From NCBI GenBank assembly GCA_022494885.1, contig JAGVSM010003413.1, positions 62,001 to 126,000 on the forward strand: 64,000 nucleotides of DNA, written 5' to 3'. Each line of letters starts with the position of its first letter. Positions within the stretch are counted from its first letter, which is position 1. Under the pieces are notes generated by a model, which worked only from the letters and a program-made list of their open reading frames with translations, had not been told where the DNA came from and did no database searches. Both the position numbers and the translations under genes were made by a program. The stretch comes from Micrasema longulum. Taxonomy: Eukaryota > Arthropoda > Insecta > Trichoptera > Brachycentridae. Shown piece by piece: positions 11,500-21,702 of the stretch.

Positions 11500-11624
11500 A
11501 TTATAGCCTTTTAGGCGCTGTTAGCAAAATGGATGGCAGGATACTGGCTGAAAGAGTAAAAAATGTCTAAAGATACAGTTTGGAATATACAGAGTGGCTT
11601 TATGAACGGAAGAGGATGTATGGA

Positions 11625-12541
11625 TAATGTGAGCATTTATTTTTGTCCTCAAAATGGGACATCTACCAATTTTTACATATTAGTATGTGTATTCACAATG
11701 TAAACATTTATTTTTGTCCTCAAAACGGGAAACCCACCAATTTTTACGTAAAAGTATGTGTATTCAAGAAAACGCGTATTTTCGCAAAATTTTTATTTTA
11801 AATAATTTTAAAAAGGAATGTTGATGAAGAAAAGAAAAGAACAGGATTGAATAATATCAAAAATTTATGTTGTTTTATATTTTCCTGATGAACAAATTTT
11901 CTCAAGTATTACTGAGTTTGCTTTTAATAAGAATGTAATTCTTGCAAGCATTTTTAAAAATTGATTTAAATTAACAACATCGCCTTAAGAACTGCGATTT
12001 GTTCATTAGTGAAAAAACTCTTTCTACGGGTGAATTAGTTCCGGGCTGGCATAAAATGTATTCAATAACTATACGAAAGTTTTTATGATTTAAATTATTG
12101 GTGCGAAAGTTTTGGAACATTTCCGCTCAACGACTTTTGATTGAAACGTTCCCAATGTTCCATTCTGTCAATTTTTGCGGTGAAATATAGTTGGTAATAA
12201 GTGAATATTCATCAAATACTTCTGTATCTTAGATATAATTGATAAATCCGTTTTGAATTAATATTTACATTTCACCTTGAATTTCTTCCCAAGTAGGTAT
12301 TTTGGTTAAATCCACCCATTTAAATATTTCTTATTCTTCAAAGAACAAAGTCCACTGCTCCAAATATTATTTGCTTATTTTATATAATTCAGCAGCTGTA
12401 GTTTTAATTTGTTTTTCAACACTTATAAAAAATGTTACCGTGTGTAGCTTTCTTTTTGAAAACGGGACATTTCGACGTCCCGAAACTGTGCTTGGGGACA
12501 ACGGGACGGGCTTCGTAAAAACGCGACGTATGGTCACTTTA
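11625..12541 (-). mobile_element. hAT transposon remnant inside the RTE element
   Basis: Ends TAATGTGAGCAT and, inverted, TAAAGTGACCAT. The eight bases on each side (TGTATGGA, TGTATGCA) are the target duplication with one change. The minus strand encodes, with stops, the C-terminal dimerisation domain of a hAT transposase: FRTNNLNHKNFR, YILCQPGTNSPVERVFSLMN, then a SGKYK tail at about 11890. A 71-base direct repeat lies just inside its left end (11634 and 11705). Confidence 0.8.
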
Positions 12542-12890
12542 TGTATGCATCAAATATTTGCTCTGCGAAATATGAACGAAAAAGTTTTGGCTGAACACCA
12601 AAATATTTTCTGCGCATTTGTCGATATGCAAAAAGCATTAGACAGAGAGTTGACAAACAAAAATTGTGGAAGGTTTTATCGGAGTATGGAGTGAATGCTA
12701 ACCTGACACGGGCTATTGTGTTACTGTATTAGGACAGCACAGCATGTGTGAGGGTTAATGGGTCATTCACATCGTGGTTTGCATTCTTAAGGGAGTCAAA
12801 CAGGGGTGTTTAATATCATAATAGTTGTTCTACGTAAACATCGATAACTGTATGAAAGAACTGAAAGATTTAAGATTGGGAGCCAAAATG

Positions 12891-13111
12891 TTTTTTTTTA
12901 TTTTTAGGAATAACCCGCTAAGCCTCTATTTTGAGGCTTGTCAGCAGGTGGGATAGAGGGGATATGGAAGAAGGTAATGAAAAATACACCACAACACCCA
13001 GACCAATTGAGAAAAAAAATCTTTCTTGGATTTTTTTCTTGGAACTGGCGGGAATCGAACCCGCGACGCCAGTTTCACAGATAGCCGTCTAACCAACTGC
13101 GCCACGGCGCC
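12891..13111 (-). repeat. tRNA-headed SINE group A, full copy
   Basis: Minus-strand head GGCGCCGTGGCGCAGTTGGT with box A and box B (GGGTTCGATTCCCGCC), a body with ATTTTTCATTACCTTCTTCC, and an A-rich end. It interrupts the RTE reading frame. The copy at 49419 is nearly the same. Confidence 0.8.
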
Positions 13112-13363
13112 TGTCTATTGATACTGATATATTTGTTTATTGCCTTTTGTATGCTGATGATGCCATGCTTCCTTCGTGAGGTAAACAAGATCTGTAGTTT
13201 TGGCAACAAAAGCCAACGATGTATGCAAGAAAAGCGATTTGCTAATGAACGTTGATAAATCGAAAGTAATAGTTTTTGAAATGGATAAAAGTATAATTAA
13301 ATGTGAGATCAGTGTGAACAAAGATATTCTGAATCTGGTAGAAGAATTTGTGTATTTGGGAAG

Positions 13364-13405
13364 TACTTTTTTCAGAGATGGAAATACTTTTTTCAGAGAT
13401 GGAAA
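13364..13405 (+). repeat. 21-base tandem duplication
   Basis: TACTTTTTTCAGAGATGGAA occurs twice, 21 bases apart, inside the RTE reading frame, repeating FFRDG. Confidence 0.8.
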
Positions 13406-14244
13406 GACTGAGAAAGATATTGAAAGGAGGAAAAGTGCCGGAAACAGGGTGAACGGTACATGGAAATTTATCTTGGCAAATAAATATTTGCCGCAGGAGG
13501 CAAAACTAGCATTTTACAATGGAGTTCTGGTATCGACAATAATGTATGGAAGCGAAGTATGGAATCGGAAAAATAATTATGATTTCACGTTAAAAACTGT
13601 TAAAATGCGATCTCTCAGGAGAATGTGTGGTAAAAAGATGTATGATAGAAACACAAATATCGAGATCCGTGAACTGTGTAAGGCTGAGACAAGCATTATC
13701 GACAAAATCAAGAAAAAGGTGCTGTGTTGGATTGGACATGTTGAGTGAATGGACAGTGAAAGAACGGCTAGAAGGATCTACAATGTGAATGTTGATGGAT
13801 GCAAAAAACTAGGAAGACCGTAAAAGGCATGGCATGATCAAGTTCAACAAATACTTGAAGATGAACATGTCAAGAGTTGGACTAATCGGCGTGCGTACGT
13901 GAGAAAATGTATGAATGTAGAGGAAGCGAGGTATGTATGCAAATATAGAGTAATATGGCATTCTATCCTTTCTGCCTATCCTTACGAGGAAACGGCGTGA
14001 TAGTTTGTTTGCTTTCACGGATAAGTTTATTAAAATACGTAATTATCTACTCGAAAACCTATTTTGATTTATACAAATATGAATATACATATTAACCTAT
14101 TTTTTTATTATTCGTTACTTTTATTCGTTTGATTCTCAAAAAAAAAATTTTTTTTAGTATTAATTATTTGGAAGAAATTGATTCGTTGAAATAAACCCGT
14201 CAATTAACAAGAAACATGTTAACATAAAATGTTGTTAAATAAAA

Positions 14245-14645
14245 CCAGAACCCTAGACGAGTGTTTCCAACTCGATGGCTACTCTCAGGTAAAAATCTTG
14301 AAAATGAGATCCAAGTGGAGATACCTAAGTCCGTTTCATAGTGTAGTGGTTGGCGAGTTTGCCATCTATGCTAGAGGTACCGAGTTTGAGTCCTGGCAGG
14401 GTGAATGAGAAATATTAAAAAATAATAAAAAATTACACAAAATAAAACAAAATTGATTTATTTTGTTAATTTATATGACGCATTAACTTCGTGGTTATTT
14501 TTTTTTATGAGAAATATTTAGTTTTAAAGAAGGTTTTAAAATGTAATATTAAATTTTCTCTAGACTGCCACCCGAAGCGTATGCCTGATTGAAGTTCTAA
14601 TCTAGTGCCCTATACACCGATGCACACGATGATGATAAAAAAAAC
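14245..14645 (+). repeat. tRNA-headed SINE group E
   Basis: A leader with GATGGCTACTCTCAGGTAAA and AAGTGGAGATA precedes a tRNA-like head (TAGTGTAGTGGTTGGCG and GAGTTTGAGTCCTGGC). The tail ends with GTGCCCTATACACCGATGCA and GATGATGAT, as in group D. Related copies: 23262, 35150 (inverted), 38442. Confidence 0.65.
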
Positions 14646-15572
14646 TCTGAACCGAATCGACGATAAAATTAATCGATTATCATTATAACCGATAGGTTAT
14701 CAAAATAATCGGATTATAAGCCTTGCCATCACTCTGTGTATACATAATACTAGGTAAACGTGTGTAAGCTATGTAGAATAGAAAAATAAAAGTGAATATA
14801 GCAATATAGTAGATACGATTGCGAAGTTGCAAGTTATTCGATCGCGTACCTCGTAGATTCGTAATTTGTAATGGAATCATGATAGATTCAAAGTAGAAAT
14901 TATAGAGCAGTGAAGTAAATCCGGTTTTTGTTTGTTTTTCACTTAAAAATTGAATGCAAAGACCGTAATCTAGATTATGTACATTATGTCAAACTAAGTT
15001 AACATTATCAAACAATATTATTTGATGTGTTCTTGATTTACTTTGATTGAACAAGCAACAAGTTTCAAAATGACAGTCGTAAGTATTGTGTTATTACCTT
15101 TTTTTGTAAATCAAAAGTATAATATTGAGATCATCGACTGAAATAGTATAAAATAACCTAGAAAATCGCTTGAATAACACGTGATTTTGGAAAGATATTT
15201 TCGATAGCCGTACAATTTAAAATACGTGAAATTCTGTTTTGTTTTAATATCTGTAAAGTATTGAAAAAAATAAAATATTTTGTGCATTTCATCAAATAAT
15301 TCGTTTCATTTATTCCATTATGTTTTACGCAAGGTTTACTTGCATAACTTTATTTTCAAAAAGCCGGTTTAAAAGTAGATCAGTTGCCACAAGCAGGCCT
15401 TTTTTGTGTTGTATTGTTGCATAATACTTGTTCCGGCTTAATTTCATGTAATGTGACTGATATTTACTACAAACAAACAATATATTGCCTACCTACGAAT
15501 GATTTTACCTTTGATGAAGATTGTCAGCAAAACTATTTGTATATTAACGAATGATTAATTTAGATACTAAAC
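14646..15572. other. Unassigned AT-rich stretch
   Basis: No gene recognised. At 15070 an ATGACAGTC is followed at once by a consensus donor GTAAGT, which could be a tiny first coding exon of a plus-strand transcript, but nothing else supports it. The first half of a 14-base direct repeat lies at 15559-15572. Confidence 0.25.
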
Positions 15573-16122
15573 TTATTTCAACAGAGAGGGAAAAATTTTT
15601 GAGAAGGGAATATGGAAGTCTAGGCATTTACAGGGCTTATGACCTGTCATTGGCTGGTTTAAGTGGCCACTTTACACACTGTTTAACATTCACCATTCTG
15701 TCTACGTTTGAACATCCACATTTCCTCCAATCTTCCATCTGTTGACTTTTGTGAAGTAAAAGAGCTGAAACCTTTATCACGTGGGTGAGATTCATCCAGC
15801 TGAACCAAATCACCCACTAGGCAACGCCTGAAAACAATTTTCCAATTTTTATACTTCTTCTTTTACCAGGTAGTAATTCAACAATGTTTGATTATGTCCA
15901 AATGCTTGCAGACTGGCTGGATTTCCTCCCTAGGGAGTTGTTCATATTTAAATTTATTTCAACAGAGAGGAAAAAATTTTTGAGAAGGGAATATGGAAGT
16001 CTAGGCATTTACAGGGCTTATGACCTGTCATTGGCTGGTTGAAATAAATTTAAATATGAACAACTCCCTAGGGAGGAAATCCAGCCAGTCTGCAAGCATT
16101 TGGACATAATCAAACATTGTTA
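15573..16122. mobile_element. Group M element with a perfect 84-bp foldback
   Basis: Bases 15573-15775 match the group M consensus (TCTAGGCATTTACAGGGCTT). Bases 15880-16122 form a hairpin whose outer 84-base arms are identical, with a second group M core in the loop. TTAGATACTAAACT occurs on both sides (15559-15572 and 16121-16134), which could be a target duplication around the whole unit. Perfect arms imply recent origin or gene conversion. Confidence 0.7.
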
Positions 16123-16319
16123 GATACTAAACTCTTGTATATAATTACTTCTTGTGTTTTTTATAATATTAACTACTAATGTGATATTTATTTGTATTAA
16201 TTTTGTCTTCGGTTTACATACTTCTTTCCGTATTTACTTTATTCTTTCAAAATCTTTATTACATGTCTTTTTCATTCATAAAGTACCTAGGTACCTATAA
16301 ACTAATGAATTCTAACTAA

Positions 16320-17905
16320 CTAAATTTATTTATTTGACGGACTTCTGCAGTCCATTCTAACAATGGTAAATACAATTTCTCATAATAAATACAGGCACTA
16401 ATAAAATAATATACAATTAAAGCTAGGACAAAAAAATAAAAATTACTACCTCAAGATAAGATCCGGTCTCTCTTAGTGAATTTTTAAATCTATAAAGACT
16501 TACACCAAAAAAGTCCAGATCTTGTCTCGAGTTTACAATACGACACAATCGGGACATTGGTGCATGCAAGCCATAGTTTGTGCTCCGTTGATCGAGGAAC
16601 GACACATTATTATTTCGCAACCGGCGGATCGGAACATTGAATGCCACTTGTTCCAGTAACGATGGTACATCAATTAAGCCATTAAGTAAATTAAGCATAA
16701 ATATGGAGTCAATGTTATTTCTACGTTTTTGTAGACTTGAGATTTTTAACATTGACTCCATTTCTCCGTAAGTGTAGTCTCCCCTCTCGAGGCCAATCAT
16801 CCATGCTAATTTTCTTAGCAAACGATGTTGCACCGATTCGATATGATTTATCCGGCCTACATAGAAGGGAGACCAGATCACGGATGCATATTCTAAAAGA
16901 GGACCAACAAGTGAGCAATATAGTGTTTTAACCGTGAACATGTTAGTAGTTAAGTTACTAGATGTCCTGCTAACAAAACCCAAGAGTTTTAGTGACTTGT
17001 TAATCATTAGTATCAATATGTTCATTAAAGGTACGTTTGCAGTCCATGATAACTCCGAGGTCCTTAATAGACTTGACTACATCCAAATTAATATTTTGTA
17101 ATCAATGGAGATAGGTTTTTTCATTCTATAAAAATACATTATTTTACATTTTTAATTTTTAATTCTAGATAGCTGGCTTTGCACCACATATTAAAAGAAT
17201 CAATATCTGACTGAAGCAGCAAACAGTCATTTATATTTTGAATAATTTTAAGAATTTTACTGTCGTCCGCAAATAGCCAAAAACGAGTAAAGGAGAATAC
17301 ATTTGCTACATCGTTAATAAACAAATTAAAAAGAAGGGGTGCCAGATGGGCACCTTGGGGTACACCTGATGTAACATCGATACTGGCTGACAAACAGTTT
17401 CCAATCCTAACCTTTTGCTGTCTTTCACATAGATAAAATTCAATGAATGACAATAAAAGGTCTCTTAATCCAAGAGCATGTAATTTAGCAATAAGAATTT
17501 TGCAAAGTCTGTGTAGAGCTCATCAACTTACTGACCACTCTCAAGTGCTTTGGTAATATTATGTGAATATTCCAGCAAATTTCATGTAGTTGATCTAGCA
17601 GTTCTAAATCCTTGCTGTTCCTCAATCAGTACATTTTTAAATAGTGGGGTAATTTTACGAGTTATTAAAGATTTAAATAATTTAGGGATGGGGGATATTA
17701 ATGATATTGGTCTGTAATTGCATACATCAGATTTTTTTCCCGATTTGAAAATAGGTCTTATATACGACATCTTCCAAATATTAGGAAACATACCAGATGA
17801 AATTGAAAAATTAAATAACAAATATTGGTTTGGCAAGAGTAGAGCTGCAATTTTTTAACAATATTTCTGGAATACCATCAGGTCCGATGGTTTTTTTACT
17901 GGTTA
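16320..17905 (-). pseudogene. jockey/CR1-like LINE, 5'-truncated and broken
   Basis: Minus-strand reverse transcriptase in three frames: NYRPISLISPIPKLFK and EEQQGFRTARSTT (17836-17582), SGVPQGAHLAPLLFNLFIND with FADD (17453-17139), and the thumb/C-terminal part GPLLEYASVIWSPFY and HRLLRKLAW (17025-16423). The usual YADD box reads FADD. Frame changes and stops separate the parts. The 3' end carries a short ACTAACTAAATTTATTTATT-type tail at 16320. Confidence 0.85.
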
Positions 17906-18384
17906 GTTTATTCATATAATGTCATATTTCAGTTAGTGATATTTTACATGTACATACTAATTATGTATTGATGCTTTTATTTTATTAGCGTTTCACGATA
18001 ATAAAATAAAAGCGCCCGATGACGTGAACGTTTTACAATGAGTCTTATTTTTCAACACATATTAAAAAAAATATAATAGTAAATAGAAATACACCCTAAA
18101 AAATAAACAATATTACATTTATTAATTTATTTATTTTATTAGGTAAACATTTATTATGTGTGTGCACATTTTACAAAGAAAATCATGTTAATATCCACAT
18201 TTTTTATTCTCATCCGCAATTTTAAATTGACAAGCTTTTATTGTTTATTTACTTACGCTTGTACTTATTTTATGTACAGAAATTTACTATTCGGCAATAA
18301 GTAATACTGAAAGATGCAAACACCACTGTAGTTCCGATTTTCATACAGTATACCTAATACGTTTGAAAATTATTGCAACCGGGA
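17906..18384. other. Unassigned stretch with one perfect hairpin
   Basis: A 15-base arm GCTTTTATTTTATTA at 17973-17987 pairs perfectly with 17999-18013 across an 11-base loop. Nothing else recognised. Confidence 0.5.
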
Positions 18385-18489
18385 GAAAAATCTAGGAAGT
18401 CTAGGCATTTACATTGCGTTTGGCCTGTCATTGGCTGGTTTTAGTGGCCACATTTCCTCAATACTTCGATCTTTTGACTTTTGTGAAGG
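18385..18489 (+). repeat. Group M repeat, truncated by a SINE
   Basis: TCTAGGCATTTACATTGCGT and TGTCATTGGCTGGTTTTAGT mark it. It ends exactly where the group B SINE begins. Confidence 0.65.
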
Positions 18490-18665
18490 AATCGGGTTGT
18501 GGTCCCGTTGCTAGTATTGCGGACTCACCGATCATAGGTTCGAGGTTCGAGCCTCACTCTACCCCAACTTTTTATTTTCTACTTTTTTATTTACAACTCG
18601 TTGAAAATGACCCATAATTGAAATATTTGGGTAAATTATAAGAACGCGGATATTTATTTTATCAA
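18490..18665 (+). repeat. tRNA-headed SINE group B
   Basis: Head GTGGTCCCGTTGCTAGTATT with a box-B-like GGTTCGAGCCTCACTCTACC, then the tail CAACTCGTTGAAAATGACCC ending in an AT-rich run. The best copy is at 61818. Confidence 0.65.
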
Positions 18666-18858
18666 TAAAAAAAAATATTCCCGTTGATAGGAGTTCTCTC
18701 TAAACTTCATTTTACACCGTAAACAAAAAATAAATTTCACAACAATTTATCATGAAGTTTTACAATGTGAATAATAAAAAATCAAAAATTCAATCAATAA
18801 TTTGTCGGCTGAAACTTTTCAACCTCATAATATATTTGGGATAATAATACCTTATTTT

Positions 18859-19684
18859 ATGTTTTATTAAAAAATAGTTAGGTACATTATGATGATTAGG
18901 TTAGTGCAATAGGAAAAGATTTATAATAATGTTAACAATATTAGTAAAAAGTGGAATGTTGCCAGGTTATTCTATTTATTTAGAGTCGTTAATCTAACTG
19001 TTATAATATTATGTTGTAATTCAATGGAAAATATTAACGTTTATTTACAAAGACACTAGAACTAAAGTATTTCGATGTTATCGTAGTATACAAATACAGT
19101 AGAAAACCGTTTATCCGAACTCCAGTCATCCGGGTTGCCAAATATCTAGGATTAAAAAAAAAAATTAAATATAAAAATGAGAAACTTCATTTTTATTGAC
19201 AAAAACATTGTGTTCTAATATTAGGACTTATCTTTGTTTTTTTTATATCTATTGTATTCTTCCAGTAGCCTTTATTGAAATTTAAAATTAAATGGCCTTT
19301 GTGGGATTTTTGTGCTTATGTAATAGTGTATTTTGTATTTGTAAATTATGTATACCTATTGTAAAATGCAAATAAAAATATTTTTTTTAAATCCTAGATA
19401 TTTGGCAACCCGGATGACTGGAGTTTGGACAAACGGTTTTCTACTGTATTTGTAAACTACGATGACATCGAAATAATTTAGTTCTAGTGTCTTTGTAATT
19501 AAACGTTAATATTTTCCATTGAATTACAACATAATATTATAACAGTTAGATTAACGACTCTAAATAAATAGAATAACCTGGCAACATTCCACTTTTTACT
19601 AATATTGTTAACATTATTATAAATCTTTTCCTATTGCACTAACCTAATCATCATAATGTACCTAACTATTTTTTAATAAAACAT
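18859..19684. mobile_element. 826-bp palindrome with a pogo-like MITE at its centre
   Basis: Arms 18859-19160 and 19381-19684 are about 300 bp and nearly identical in inverted orientation. Within them lies a TA-flanked unit 19098-19448 with ends CAGTAGAAAACCGTTTATCC, the style of pogo/Tigger ends. The 220-base loop ends in AAATGCAAATAAAAATATTT and matches 55005-55210, so it may be the 3' end of another retroelement. No coding capacity. Confidence 0.75.
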
Positions 19685-20060
19685 TAAAAAAAGTTTATGC
19701 TGTTTATTAAAAAAAAAACTATTTCAATCTGCTTTTTTTAATCCATAATTTCAACAAAAATTCTAATCGAAAATTAATTAATCTCTATTGTCCTTTTGAA
19801 ATGCATTGAACAATTTTGGAGCTGTGATAATAAAATAGATGTTTTTAATTTTAATTTAATTGTGCAATTAACTTAGCTGATTATGTAAAGTAAGTATTTA
19901 ATGTGATTCCAATTTGATGTATTATTTCAAAACCAATAAAATATGGCACTCATTAATCCGGATAATGATTTTTACTGTATGTATATATGTGCTAATTATG
20001 GGTACTTCGGAAGAGGCTTGTTAAAGCCGTATATTATGCCTAATTTAGACTTAATATACA
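19685..20060. other. Unassigned AT-rich stretch
   Basis: Only short fortuitous frames, no repeat recognised. Confidence 0.3.
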
Positions 20061-20422
20061 CGTGTTCTTTAAACCCTGTCACATCCGAAACCACGATTAT
20101 CAGTATGGGCATGAAGACATATAAGCATATTAAAAAATATATTTAGAACAAAGAAAATGTTTAAAAATAAAATATTAAAAAACAAATGGTTGCTTACTTC
20201 TGCAGGGGAGAAGCGAGGGGGGCGTGGCCGCGCGATCGGCGGTGTATCAGACTCCCCCTCCCCCTCCTCGTTTCTCCCCTGGAGAAGTAAGCAAACATTT
20301 GCTTTTTTTGATATGTTTTTTTTTTTAAATATTCGTTCTAAAAAAATATTTTAATGTGCCATTATGTCTTCTTGCTTATACTGATCATCGTGGTTTCGGA
20401 TGTGACGGGGTTTAATGAACCG
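20061..20422. mobile_element. Group K foldback MITE with GC-rich core
   Basis: Outer arms GTTCTTTAAACCCTGTCACA and its inverse, flanking CCGAAACCACGATTATCAGT-type sequence. A second, GC-rich inverted pair lies inside (CTTACTTCTGCAGGGGAGAA against the inverse near 20280). The copy at 27810 lacks the GC-rich core, the one at 41946 has it. Confidence 0.75.
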
Positions 20423-21079
20423 CAACTCCATTCCCAAAACACGGAAGAACTGCGCTTCTAGTACGTAGTACGTTAGTTATATGTTTAAATTATTTTTAGT
20501 GTGTATTTTTTGTATTTCTAAAAAAAACAGTTTGAACGGTTAATTTCATTTTTCTCAGTTTCGCTCTAATGAACCATAAATTCTGTTGGCATGAACCCTT
20601 TGAAAGTATAATCTGAACGAAGCTGCTGTTCAGGATAATATTAATTTCTAAGAATATCACAATTATATTTAGTCTTCTAATAAAGATGCATGCAAGGGAC
20701 TTTGAATCGCATTAAAATAACGTTTCTTATATTCTACAAAATTACCTAATAACTGTAGATTTATCTTCAATCGCGTCTTTTAATTTCAAAGCTAATTAAT
20801 GACTGCAAAAAATTAAAATTCAGAAATTTAAGTATTGTTTTAAAGACGTAAAATTATCTAGCTAATAGAAGAAGTTCTTATTTCTTCCTTTTCTTTTCCC
20901 TTATCCGTTCAGAGGGAGCGTGTATTCTTATTCTTAACGTGGTGGGGTTCAGTGCTATGCAAGCTCCTGACGTCACTGTCATAGGGAACGCTTACGGTTT
21001 AGCCCAACAGAATTAGAATGACCTAATATAATTCAATATAAAAGCGAATAACTGCTTGAGATAAATATTTCATTTCGAT
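20423..21079. other. Unassigned stretch upstream of Cyb5r
   Basis: No repeat or exon recognised. Confidence 0.3.
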
Positions 21080-21152
21080 CCAGCCGGGAATCGAACCCGG
21101 GATCTCAGTCATGGTATTCGCACACGCCAACCACTACACTACGATGTGGACC
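21080..21152 (-). repeat. tRNA-like SINE head, group F
   Basis: Minus strand reads GGTCCACATCGTAGTGTAGT, later GGTTCGATTCCCGGCTGG. Boxes A and B are intact and six acceptor-stem pairs can form, but the D and anticodon arms are not convincing, so I call it a SINE head rather than a tRNA gene. Confidence 0.55.
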
Positions 21153-21239
21153 TTTATCCATTTCTTTTCTTTTTTAAGATTAAAAATAAATAACTTCTTT
21201 CTAATGTACCTACTTATATTTTATCAAACTTTTTTACCT

Positions 21240-21678
21240 ACTATCGGATCGTCTCTGTCGAACTTGCCACTGGCGATTGCGATGGCGGCCTCCCTAGTCC
21301 CTAATAATTATGTACCAAATACCAGTCAAACGTGTAAGCGTAATGGCGGTTTTGTGTGATGACTGACGACTAACCACGTTTGTCAAATTCCGAATTAAGT
21401 AGAAATAGAAATAATACTTTTTTATGCATCCGTGTATCTTTGAGTGTCATTTTTCCACCAATTCCCTTTATTTTCGCTCGACCTGGCAATCAAGTTTTTT
21501 GTGTTATGTACGTTACACTGATAACAAACAACATTATAATACTTATTACCTACGTACTACGTACAGTTCGTCTCCATTCGTTTACGAATACGGAGTTGCG
21601 GAGTTGGGGGGAAATGTTCGTCACTTAGACTCGCTGATATTGTTATTGCAGTGTTCAATTTTGGCTAATTTCGACAGC
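21240..21678 (+). promoter_or_regulatory. Cyb5r: Cyb5r promoter and 5' untranslated region
   Basis: Less AT-rich and more CpG-containing than its surroundings, ending in GACAGC just before the start codon. No TATA box seen. The frame of the start codon stays open upstream as far as 21424, so an earlier in-frame ATG there is formally possible but would add an implausible N-terminus. Confidence 0.4.
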
Positions 21679-21702
21679 ATGTCGGAGTCAAACGATAATT
21701 TT
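21679..21702 (+). CDS. Cyb5r: Cyb5r exon 1 (start codon)
   Basis: ATGTCGGAGTCAAACG and on, encoding MSESNDNF, then a consensus donor GTAAGT at phase 0. Exon 2 begins at phase 0. The link is inferred, since only a transcript can prove it. Confidence 0.6.

Larger units (their letters stand above)
11500..13995 (+). pseudogene. RTE-like non-LTR retrotransposon, broken by two insertions
   Basis: Reverse-transcriptase sequence in several frames: GRGCMD at 11612, IFALRNMNEKVLAEHQNIFC then AFVDMQKALDRE from 12550, an ADD-type remnant near 13155, then a 182-codon open stretch 13200-13748 with VEEFVYLGSTF, RRMCGKKMYD and LCWIGHVE. This order (finger domain, palm, C-terminal YLGS and GHV motifs) fits the RTE clade. 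A hAT element splits it at 11625-12541 and a SINE at 12891-13111. A 21-base tandem duplication at 13364 adds seven codons. Not functional. Confidence 0.8.

Noticed and set aside
15070..15084. ATGACAGTC followed by a GTAAGT donor as an alternative Cyb5r start
   Set aside because: Three codons are too little evidence; kept only as a remark under the Cyb5r finding.
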